A stretch of 17,117 bases of DNA from positions 1-17,117 of the forward strand of contig RFQD01000005.1 of the NCBI GenBank assembly GCA_009925875.1. The letters are read 5' to 3'. This DNA is from Microbacteriaceae bacterium (GTDB lineage: Bacteria; Actinomycetota; Actinomycetes; Actinomycetales; Microbacteriaceae). The position numbers and the translations under genes are program-made. Of this stretch, positions 1-6,303 are shown one piece after another. Position 1 is the stretch's first letter; each line of letters starts with the position of its first letter. The notes under the pieces were generated by a model, which saw nothing but the letters and a program-made list of their open reading frames with translations, did not search any database and had not been told where the DNA came from.

Positions 1-176
1 GGGTTGAGAATGACGATGTAGACCATCGTCATGAAGATGACGAGACCGCCACGCAACTCGGTTCCGATGGTCGAACCGCGTTTGCTGATCTCGAAGAACT
101 TATCTAATGCACCGGAGAAGCCGGACTTGGGTGCCGACTTCGAAGGTGAGGATTTTGACTTGGTCGCTTCTGCCAC
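1..176 (-). CDS. NCS2-family purine/nucleobase permease, 5' end only
   Basis: Only the first 58 codons are present; the gene runs off the left edge. After a Ser/Lys-rich tail (about residues 2-20) comes the pattern LDKFFEISKRGST.. followed by TELRGGLVIFMTMVYIVILN, which is the characteristic entry into TM1 of NCS2 hypoxanthine/guanine (AzgA/PbuG/GhxP-like) permeases. Known members are proton symporters in the plasma membrane that import purine bases for salvage. The start is GTG at 176-174, chosen because AAAGGAG lies ten bases upstream and no ATG lies in frame nearby. The substrate cannot be fixed from this fragment; xanthine/uracil members of the superfamily are less likely because they lack this N-terminal pattern. 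Confidence 0.85.
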   Translation of the reverse strand, partial: MAEATKSKSSPSKSAPKSGFSGALDKFFEISKRGSTIGTELRGGLVIFMTMVYIVILN

Positions 177-213
177 GTGAATCCAACTCCTTTGGGGATG
201 ATGTGAGGGTGTT

Positions 214-235
214 CTGTCAGCCACGATACTGTCAG
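214..235 (-). promoter_or_regulatory. Direct repeat flanking a -10-like hexamer, candidate permease operator
   Basis: On the plus strand CTGTCAGC occurs at 214-221 and 229-236, a 15-bp period. Read on the minus strand the repeats CTGACAG bracket TATCGT (228-223), a TANNNT -10 candidate for the permease gene starting at 176. A regulator bound to the repeats would cover the promoter. No good -35 is visible 17-18 bp upstream. The repeat is directly seen; the operator role is inference. Confidence 0.35.
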
Positions 236-332
236 CACATTCTCAGATTGATTTAGTGTCGGTCGCCGTGTCTCACCTTCAATAAGACATTGAGTCTTTG
301 TTGGAGCGGGTGAATCTCGACGACCACATATT

Positions 333-338
333 TAGACT
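333..338 (+). promoter_or_regulatory. -10 hexamer of a leaderless transcript (hydrolase)
   Basis: TAGACT ends exactly 7 nt before the A of the ATG at 345, and no SD sequence precedes that ATG. In actinobacteria this TANNNT spacing puts the transcription start on the first base of the start codon. No recognisable -35 is present, which is common for such promoters. Confidence 0.6.
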
Positions 339-344
339 GAGCGC

Positions 345-1238
345 ATGCCACTCACACGCGTCCCCTCGGCCACCCACCACGAAGCGCGCGGAATCACCCT
401 GTTTGACCAATTCCCGCAGACTGCCACCCGCCAGGTGGTGCAGGTCAACGACGTGGAACTCGGATACTCCGTCATTGACCCCACGGTCGACAAGGTCGGA
501 ACCGCGCTTCTCGTCGCGGGCTACACGAGCTCCTACGACACATTCAATTGCATCCTCACACCGCTCGCGGAGCGAGGGTACCGGGTCATCGGGCTCTCAC
601 AGCGGGGGCAACCGCACTCGAGCGGACCCGACGACGAGAACGCCTACACGTTGGATCAGCTCGGGCGCGACATCCTGACCCTGCTAGACACCCTGAACAT
701 TGGCGAACCCGTTCACCTTCTCGGGCATAGCTTCGGCGGTGTGGTCGCGGCGGAGGCGGCACTCGCCGATCCTTCGCGATTTGCCAGCGTCACGTTCTGG
801 AATTCCGGGCCTCGCGCCATGGCCGAGGGCCAAGTAGCCTACGACGCGCTACGTCGCGGCGGTCCGCGCGAACTGTGGCTGCTCGACTGCGAGCGCGCGG
901 GCATCGACCCCGACGGCGACCTCAACGTCATCGAGCAGTACTACCACGACCGACTCATGGGAACGAACCCGAGTCAATTGGTAGCCGGGGCGGCCATCCT
1001 TCGCGATCAAACCGACCGCACCGCAGAATTAGCCGCGACCGGTCTTCGTTTTCTCGTGTCCCACGGTGCCCACGACGATGCGTGGCCCATCGAATGGCAA
1101 CGCACCATGGCCGAACAACTACAGGCTGACTACGTCGTTCTCGCCCACGCGGGTCACTCCGCGCACGGCGATCGACCCAACCTGACGGCGGATGTTCTCG
1201 CCGGCTTTTGGTCAGACGGTGGCGACGCTACCTCGTGA
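345..1238 (+). CDS. Alpha/beta-hydrolase fold protein
   Basis: A 297-residue cytosolic-looking protein (no signal peptide) with the complete alpha/beta-hydrolase layout: LLVAGYTSSYDTF (about 55-68, oxyanion-side strand and turn), the nucleophile elbow GHSFGG with Ser129, an acidic residue in GAHDDAW (Asp244 or Asp245) and the catalytic His in HAGHSAHGDRP (about His271). The family includes esterases, lipases, dehalogenases and C-C hydrolases; nothing here identifies the substrate. The usual HG oxyanion motif is replaced by AGY. The ATG at 345 is supported by a TAGACT -10 whose last base lies 7 nt upstream, implying a leaderless mRNA. The stop TGA overlaps the end of the convergent H1-like gene by 11 bp. 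It stands alone, with no linked pathway genes. Confidence 0.85.
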   Translation: MPLTRVPSATHHEARGITLFDQFPQTATRQVVQVNDVELGYSVIDPTVDKVGTALLVAGYTSSYDTFNCILTPLAERGYRVIGLSQRGQPHSSGPDDENAYTLDQLGRDILTLLDTLNIGEPVHLLGHSFGGVVAAEAALADPSRFASVTFWNSGPRAMAEGQVAYDALRRGGPRELWLLDCERAGIDPDGDLNVIEQYYHDRLMGTNPSQLVAGAAILRDQTDRTAELAATGLRFLVSHGAHDDAWPIEWQRTMAEQLQADYVVLAHAGHSAHGDRPNLTADVLAGFWSDGGDATS

Positions 1239-1671
1239 GCCGGGCGAGTAACTCCGCCTTACCGAGGGAGCTATAGCCGGTCACTCCGTTGTTCTTCGCG
1301 TAATCCTTGAGCTCAGCGAGCGACCAACTGGAATCTGGCTTTCCCGTGCGCACCTTCACCGCGCTGACGACGGGCTTGGCCGCCTTCGTGACCGCTTTCT
1401 CAGCCTTCTTGACCGACGCCGTCGCCTTTTTGGCCGTGCTCTTCGCGGTGGATTGTGCCTGCTTGACCGTCTTCTTTGCCGTGGTCTGCGCCTTCTTCGT
1501 CGCACCGATCAGGTCGTGCTTGACTTCGGCTGCCGTGGCGCCCACTTTACGCCCCACATCTTTGGCCACCTTCTCGGCGGTAGTCGCGGCATCGTTCAAC
1601 TCTGTCGACGCGGACTTGCGGGCACGGGCAAAAAAGGCCGCGAGGCCCGTCTTCTTTTGCTGCTCAGACAT
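1228..1671 (-). CDS. Histone H1-like lysine/alanine-rich DNA-binding protein
   Basis: A 147-residue basic protein. Residues 1-50 are Ala-rich and probably helical; about 59-100 is a run of AKK, TAKK and KKA units like eukaryotic H1 tails and bacterial HU/H1-like nucleoid proteins. The C-terminus (about 115-147), SWSLAELKDYAKNNGVTGYSSLGKAELLARL, split here by its motif parts SL.ELK..AK, GY..L.KAELL, resembles the Rho N-terminal/SAP-like helix-extended-loop-helix fold that binds nucleic acid. The likely role is chromosome compaction or protection, inferred from composition. Start ATG 1671-1669 is preceded by AAGGGG with good spacing; an in-frame upstream start (1734) would add 21 residues but lacks an SD. 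It follows the helicase gene by 83 nt and probably has its own promoter. Confidence 0.75.
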   Translation of the reverse strand: MSEQQKKTGLAAFFARARKSASTELNDAATTAEKVAKDVGRKVGATAAEVKHDLIGATKKAQTTAKKTVKQAQSTAKSTAKKATASVKKAEKAVTKAAKPVVSAVKVRTGKPDSSWSLAELKDYAKNNGVTGYSSLGKAELLARLTR

Positions 1672-1718
1672 TGATGTTCCCCTTCGGTTGCGCGTGGTCG
1701 TCGCGCGAATCTGCACAA

Positions 1719-1724
1719 AGTTTA
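1719..1724 (-). promoter_or_regulatory. Candidate -10 for the H1-like gene
   Basis: On the minus strand the hexamer TAAACT (or overlapping GATAAA) lies about 48 nt upstream of the ATG at 1671. A TTCGTC element about 18 bp further upstream could serve as -35. It sits in the 83-nt gap after the helicase stop. Motif match only. Confidence 0.3.
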
Positions 1725-1754
1725 TCGTGCACACGTGGAGCGCGGACGAATGGG

Positions 1755-3863
1755 TTACGCTTCCGCGATGGCCCGCGACAGAATGTCAATCAAGGCGTCG
1801 AGTTGAACACTGTCTTGCGAACCAAAATCAGCTTGCGAGCCGTCGAGCGAACGGGCGGCGAGTCCCTGCTTGCTGTCTATGAGCTCCGCAATCTTCGCGT
1901 CAATTGTCTGCGCCGCGATGATGCGCCACGCCGTCACCGGCATTTCCTGACCGATGCGGTGAACCCGGTCGATGGCCTGTGTTTGCTCCGCACTTGTCCA
2001 CGACAGCTCGGCGAGAACAACATTGGACGAGGCCTGAAGATTGAGGCCGACACCCGCGGCCGTCAGAGAACACACCGCGATGTGAACGGACTCATCATTG
2101 TTGAACGCATCAATCGCGTTTTGGCGCGCCGGCGTCGTTTGGTCACCTCGGATCGAGACGGATTTCAGTCCCTGGGCCGCAAACGCACGCTCCGCCGAAT
2201 CCATGACATCAATGTGTTTGGCGAAGAACACGACCTTCCCTACCGAACGCGCAAGCTGACTTGCGTAGTCACTTGCAAGCCCGGCCTTCGCCTGACCAAT
2301 CTTTCGAACCATCGTGAAGACGTTTTCGCCCGTCTTCTGGTTCTTCGACTCTTCGAGTTCAGCAACCGCAACGCTGCGGATGAGTTCCGCGGTGGACCCT
2401 CGGAACGTTCCACCGATCGCGACGCGGTTGTAACGATCGAGCAATCGCCTGGCGAGTTCCGCCTCGGCCGCTCGAATACTCGCACCCATCTCGTCGTCGA
2501 GTTCGACCGGCAAGTCGACCACGCGTTTCGCCGGCAAATCCTTCGCGACGTCAATCTTGCGACGACGCACGATGCCCATATCAATGACGGTCTCGCGCGC
2601 AGAGGAATAGAAGCCCGGCTCTGCGGGAGTCAAGCCGTTTGATTCCAGTCGACTCAACAAATCGGCCGACGGCCGGTCGCCGTCAATCCATCCCAGGAAC
2701 ATCCAAATGGCGCGAAAATCTTCGATGTCGTTAATCAAGGGCGTTCCCGTGAGGGCAATGCGCAGCGGGTTGTGGCCGGGAGTGCGTGCCGTGATCCGAT
2801 CGGCAAGCGCAAGAACATGCTTAGAGCGCTGAGATGACAAATTCTTAATGAAGTGCGCCTCATCGACGACCATGCCCTTGAAGCCCAATTGAGAAAGCCA
2901 CGACAAGTGTCGATCGAGCACCTCGTAATTGACGATGAACACATCGGCAAAGGCGTCGACGTCTTGACCATCGCCATGGATGACCGTCGCACTACGACCC
3001 GGAATCCAGCGCTCGACTTCGCGCGCCCAGTTCATCTTGACGACATTCGGCACGATGGCGAGGAGCGGAAAGGCCCCTGCGACCGAGGCGGCCAGAAGGC
3101 TCTGCGCCGTCTTGCCGAGACCCGGCTCATCGGCAAGTAAGAACGTGCGATGCCCATCGCGCACGGACTCAATAAAACGAATCTGGTGCGGCATGAGCTC
3201 GTGCCCGGGAGGACTGTAGCGGTCGAATCGAGGAACTGGCGGCATGTCCATGCATGCCGATTGTCCGCCCGCACCCTGCTCGAACGACTTGAACAGTGGC
3301 CCGATGAGCTCCCAATTGGAGAGTCGGACAGCTGGCGCGATGCGCTTGGGAGCGACAAAATCGGGAGCCAAAAACGGCGTCGACCGCAATTTTGCTTTGA
3401 CCGACACGGGTAACACCTGCTTCTCCGCAAGTTCCGGCGACAAGATGTCTTCCTCTTTGGCCGGCTCCGACGCGATAATCAAATCATCCGGCGATACCTC
3501 GGCTCCCGATTCGAGTAACCAGTCGCGACGCATCTTTTGTGCGACGGGAGTCGTTGCATGGTCAACCTCGAGGAGTGCAATCAGCGACGTATCGCGAGCA
3601 GCCGTTTTCGCCAGGATTGTTGCCACACCATCGAGGCGCTTGAGCGCCTCCGCGCGCTGCTGATCCGAAAGGTCCGGATCGCCCTTGACTCGCGCCCGCT
3701 CCTCACGAACGAGGAACGCAATCACCTGAAACTTCGTGCGGTTGGTGGGTCCCACCTTTTTTCCGGTCTGCGCCTTCGCTTCCACCTCCCGCACCTTGCG
3801 CGCGAGAATCGGAATCAGCCCAGTGTTGTCGAGCGTGTGACGGCGTGAACCGGTGCGAGCCAC
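1755..3863 (-). CDS. SNF2/SWI2-family ATP-dependent helicase/translocase
   Basis: A 702-residue soluble superfamily 2 ATPase. From the chosen start the motifs are: Walker A DEPGLGKT (about 245-252), Walker B DEAH (334-337), TGTPL (motif III, 372-376), GVGLNLQAS (motif V, about 604-612) and QAIDRVHRIGQ (motif VI, 629-639), in SNF2 order and sequence. The first 220 residues are a charged N-terminal extension I cannot assign. Known SNF2 proteins translocate on double-stranded DNA and remodel protein-DNA complexes; stand-alone bacterial ones such as RapA act on RNA polymerase, others on repair or defence. No nuclease domain is visible. Start: GTG at 3863 has a strong AGGAGA five bases upstream. 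An ATG at 3899 and a TTG at 3974 are in frame but have no SD; the frame stays open back to the TAG of the upstream gene at 4035. Confidence 0.85.
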   Translation of the reverse strand: MARTGSRRHTLDNTGLIPILARKVREVEAKAQTGKKVGPTNRTKFQVIAFLVREERARVKGDPDLSDQQRAEALKRLDGVATILAKTAARDTSLIALLEVDHATTPVAQKMRRDWLLESGAEVSPDDLIIASEPAKEEDILSPELAEKQVLPVSVKAKLRSTPFLAPDFVAPKRIAPAVRLSNWELIGPLFKSFEQGAGGQSACMDMPPVPRFDRYSPPGHELMPHQIRFIESVRDGHRTFLLADEPGLGKTAQSLLAASVAGAFPLLAIVPNVVKMNWAREVERWIPGRSATVIHGDGQDVDAFADVFIVNYEVLDRHLSWLSQLGFKGMVVDEAHFIKNLSSQRSKHVLALADRITARTPGHNPLRIALTGTPLINDIEDFRAIWMFLGWIDGDRPSADLLSRLESNGLTPAEPGFYSSARETVIDMGIVRRRKIDVAKDLPAKRVVDLPVELDDEMGASIRAAEAELARRLLDRYNRVAIGGTFRGSTAELIRSVAVAELEESKNQKTGENVFTMVRKIGQAKAGLASDYASQLARSVGKVVFFAKHIDVMDSAERAFAAQGLKSVSIRGDQTTPARQNAIDAFNNDESVHIAVCSLTAAGVGLNLQASSNVVLAELSWTSAEQTQAIDRVHRIGQEMPVTAWRIIAAQTIDAKIAELIDSKQGLAARSLDGSQADFGSQDSVQLDALIDILSRAIAEA

Positions 3864-4034
3864 GTAGGTCTCCTGTGTCGAGATGAAGTTTCGAGACATC
3901 ACGGGATCGAGCACCGTCTGCTCGCAAACTTCTTGCGAAAGGTTCGCACTGCCTCCCGTGATCACGTCGCGCAACGACTTCGAGAGAAGGCGGGCGACGC
4001 AGACGTCAGCAAGATGAAGTGCTTGGACCTCAGT
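3864..4034 (-). other. 171-nt leader or extended N-terminus before the helicase
   Basis: This gap between the DUF6804-like gene and the chosen helicase start has no stop in the helicase frame. It contains alternative starts ATG 3899 and TTG 3974, neither with an SD, and a perfect 6-bp dyad TCGCAA-N5-TTGCGA at 3922-3938. If the start at 3863 is right, this is an unusually long leader for such a compact locus; otherwise it encodes extra N-terminal residues. Confidence 0.4.
3869..3874 (-). promoter_or_regulatory. Ribosome binding site that decides the helicase start
   Basis: AGGAGA on the minus strand lies five bases before GTG at 3863-3861. It is the only strong SD in the region and is the reason for preferring this GTG over the upstream ATG or TTG. 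Confidence 0.6.
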
Positions 4035-4037
4035 CTA
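4032..4037 (-). promoter_or_regulatory. Possible internal -10 upstream of the helicase
   Basis: TAGACT on the minus strand coincides with the TAG stop codon of the DUF6804-like gene. It is identical to the -10 of the hydrolase promoter at 333-338, but no start codon sits at leaderless distance. It could start a transcript with a leader of about 160 nt for the helicase, or be chance. Confidence 0.25.
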
Positions 4038-4472
4038 GCGCTCCGGCGCGGGTGTCGTGACCAGTACGCCGGTCGCAAACAACAGCGCACCGGTTGCGAC
4101 CTGTCCGACCTGCCATGCCGTGCCGGTCGCCGTCAAAACGAGGGGCGCAATGGGGTTGTACACGATGACAACGATGACGAGCAACACCCCGCAGAGCACC
4201 GGTACGAGTTTTCGGTCGCTCGATGTCGACGGCGAGGGAAAACGCCGCGCCGTTGCCGACGATGGGCGCGACCGCACGGCCTGAACGCAAAAAACGAGGA
4301 GGACGGCAGCGAGAATACTCACCGCAAACAAGACTGTGATCATCCATTCGGTGCCATTGGCCCACAGCCCGGCAATTGCTGCCGCGGCGCCGAGCAAACC
4401 CGGCAACAGACCCGGTCGAATGCGGTCGCTACCGTACCTGTTTGCCGGGCGACGTGACGATGAGTTAGACAC
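4035..4472 (-). CDS. Small four-TM membrane protein, DUF6804-like
   Basis: A 145-residue protein with two hydrophobic hairpins: about 21-38 and 43-65, then a polar Ser/Arg loop, then 88-106 and about 118-139. The third segment runs into VYNPIAPL, which resembles the NPIxPV signature of DUF6804 small membrane proteins; that family call is tentative and the function unknown. Start is GTG at 4472-4470: it overlaps the TAA stop of the upstream DUF2207 gene by 8 nt, and the glycine codons of that gene supply an AGGTGG-type SD. A start further upstream is in frame but would read out of the DUF2207 Gly tract. The arrangement implies translational coupling and possible partnership with the DUF2207 protein in the membrane. 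Confidence 0.7.
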   Translation of the reverse strand: MSNSSSRRPANRYGSDRIRPGLLPGLLGAAAAIAGLWANGTEWMITVLFAVSILAAVLLVFCVQAVRSRPSSATARRFPSPSTSSDRKLVPVLCGVLLVIVVIVYNPIAPLVLTATGTAWQVGQVATGALLFATGVLVTTPAPER

Positions 4473-6303
4473 CGCCACCACCTCCACCGCCGCCTCCGCC
4501 GCCGGAGAAACCACCGCCGAAAGAACCCGCAGACGACGACGAGGAGGCACTCGCGGCCCACGTTGTCGAACTCGAGGCCAAGTTATTCAGGGAGAATACG
4601 AACGCCGTGGCGAGGAACTGGCCGTCCGAGGAGTACCAATCCGGCGATCGCGACTCCTGCTCGTACAAGGCAGCAAGTTCTTTCGCCCACTGCTTCTCCA
4701 GACCAAACAGCACGGCGTACGGGAGCGCGGCTTCGTAGAGACGAATGATCTTTCCCGGCTTCGTCACATCGACTCGACGCTGGGCACCGCTTGGGCTTTG
4801 CAAGAACGCGATTCGGTCGGCCTCAGCCAACCGGATGAACAACTCCAGTCCGCGAAGCTCTTCACGTGCCTGCGCGCCCTCTACCGTAAGCGGGGACACG
4901 TCTCGCAGGAGCGAGATCGTGGTCACGGTCGCCACGAAAGCACCCATGTACGTGATGAGCACATCGATGACACCCCCGTAACCGTCAACGTTGATGGAAC
5001 CCCCCGTAAAGAAGACGGCAATGCCAATGGCGAGCGCAAGAATCATGCCGAGTCGCCGCAGGGCTGCCTGAGGTTGCGATCGGAACCCGGCAGAAACGAC
5101 CGTGGCCTTTGTTGTTTTCCACAACTTGCTCAATCGCCGCGCGCGAGCGTTGTCGGGTTGCGACGTGGTGACGGATGATCCGATTGACAAGGGAGTACCG
5201 AAAGTGGCGTTCAGAACGAGCGTGTCTTCGTCCCCGAGTTTCTCCAGAGAGGCAATTTCGAGCTCGTAACCCGATGAGCGTTTCTTGCCGGTATCAACGT
5301 CACGGATAACCAGGTTGCCGTTCACGGCGAGACGCAAGATGGCGGCCACAGTAGCCCGACTGCGGCGGCGGACCAGGTTCGCCGCCACCAAAGGAGTCAT
5401 TCCCTCCGGCGCCTGGTACTGCGCGATGACGATGCCGCGACCGCGCGCGTTGCGCCACACGATCAGGCGCAACAGGAGTGCCGCGAACATCAAGAGGAAC
5501 ATCAGCGCCGATAGCGAGACAAAAACAATCCCGAGCGGATGCGCCCACACCGACCAATCCGGAACCACAAACGTGTTCGGCTCAAATCCGAGGGCAAACG
5601 AGAGATTCTCGTACGCCGCGAGATTCGTCGCCCCAAAATGAAGGACGCGTCCGCCGTTCGATGTCTGCTCCGATTCGACAATCGCACACGGCGTCGTCGA
5701 ACCTTCGGGGCCCTGGTAACACGACGAGTGAGAAGTGAGTTGCCGGCTCAGCTCGGGTGAGACGGTGACACGGGCCGTCACGCTCCCAAACGGTTGAGCC
5801 CACCCCGTTCCGTTGACGTCCCAATACAGTTCTTGAATGCCGGCCCCGTTGTCGGGAACGAGAATCACGTTGTCTTGCGTATAGGTGATGTCGTATTCAA
5901 CGCGACCGTGAACAAAATCGTCCCCGCTGATGGTGACCACGAGAAAACCGTCGGATTCTTCCGTGACGAAGGCGAGATTGTTGCCGGCCGAGTCCGTCAC
6001 CGATGTGACGACCGGCTGAGTCGGGTGACCCTGATAGCTCATCGGAATTGCTCGGCGAATACCGTGGTTCTGATCCGTGTCCGGAAAAACGGCCACGAGG
6101 CGCTCGTGTGTCGTGAGTTGTGCCTCTCCTGCACTCGAGCGCTCGAGCAGATAATCCGCCGTCATCGACTCAAAGGAAAAGTCGTCGACACCGGCCATCG
6201 CCGATGTGCTGGCGCCCCCGGCAAGGAGAAGAATTGTGAGAGCAATACTCGCCGCCGCAACGATGGAGCGACGGCCTCGCCCACGCAACTCGCTCATGGT
6301 CAT
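4465..6303 (-). CDS. DUF2207 domain-containing membrane protein
   Basis: A 612-residue envelope protein. A signal peptide (about 12-37, ending SAMA before GVDD) leads into a beta-rich extracellular domain that includes HGIRRAIP (80-87), matching the HGIYRxIP-type signature of DUF2207. TM segments lie at about 256-283, 417-434 and 444-466, enclosing a cytosolic domain. The C-terminus is Ser-rich, then a glycine tract (SFGGGFSG plus an eleven-glycine run), the typical tail of this family. No enzymatic activity is known for the family. The ATG at 6303 overlaps the TGA of the copper ATPase gene (ATGA); a second ATG at 6297 is a possible start. No good SD is present, so translation probably depends on reinitiation after the ATPase. 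Confidence 0.88.
   Translation of the reverse strand: MTMSELRGRGRRSIVAAASIALTILLLAGGASTSAMAGVDDFSFESMTADYLLERSSAGEAQLTTHERLVAVFPDTDQNHGIRRAIPMSYQGHPTQPVVTSVTDSAGNNLAFVTEESDGFLVVTISGDDFVHGRVEYDITYTQDNVILVPDNGAGIQELYWDVNGTGWAQPFGSVTARVTVSPELSRQLTSHSSCYQGPEGSTTPCAIVESEQTSNGGRVLHFGATNLAAYENLSFALGFEPNTFVVPDWSVWAHPLGIVFVSLSALMFLLMFAALLLRLIVWRNARGRGIVIAQYQAPEGMTPLVAANLVRRRSRATVAAILRLAVNGNLVIRDVDTGKKRSSGYELEIASLEKLGDEDTLVLNATFGTPLSIGSSVTTSQPDNARARRLSKLWKTTKATVVSAGFRSQPQAALRRLGMILALAIGIAVFFTGGSINVDGYGGVIDVLITYMGAFVATVTTISLLRDVSPLTVEGAQAREELRGLELFIRLAEADRIAFLQSPSGAQRRVDVTKPGKIIRLYEAALPYAVLFGLEKQWAKELAALYEQESRSPDWYSSDGQFLATAFVFSLNNLASSSTTWAASASSSSSAGSFGGGFSGGGGGGGGGGGV

Noticed and set aside
298..678. 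Plus-strand frame overlapping the hydrolase start
   Set aside because: Ser/Arg/Thr-rich low-complexity translation; the hydrolase frame holds the catalytic triad and has a fitting promoter.
1671..2642. Plus-strand frame of 323 codons antisense to the helicase
   Set aside because: Arg-rich with no motifs, while the SNF2 motifs are on the minus strand over the same bases.
3902..3974. TTG start at 3974 for the helicase
   Set aside because: No SD upstream, whereas GTG 3863 has AGGAGA at ideal distance. The longer form is kept only as an alternative.
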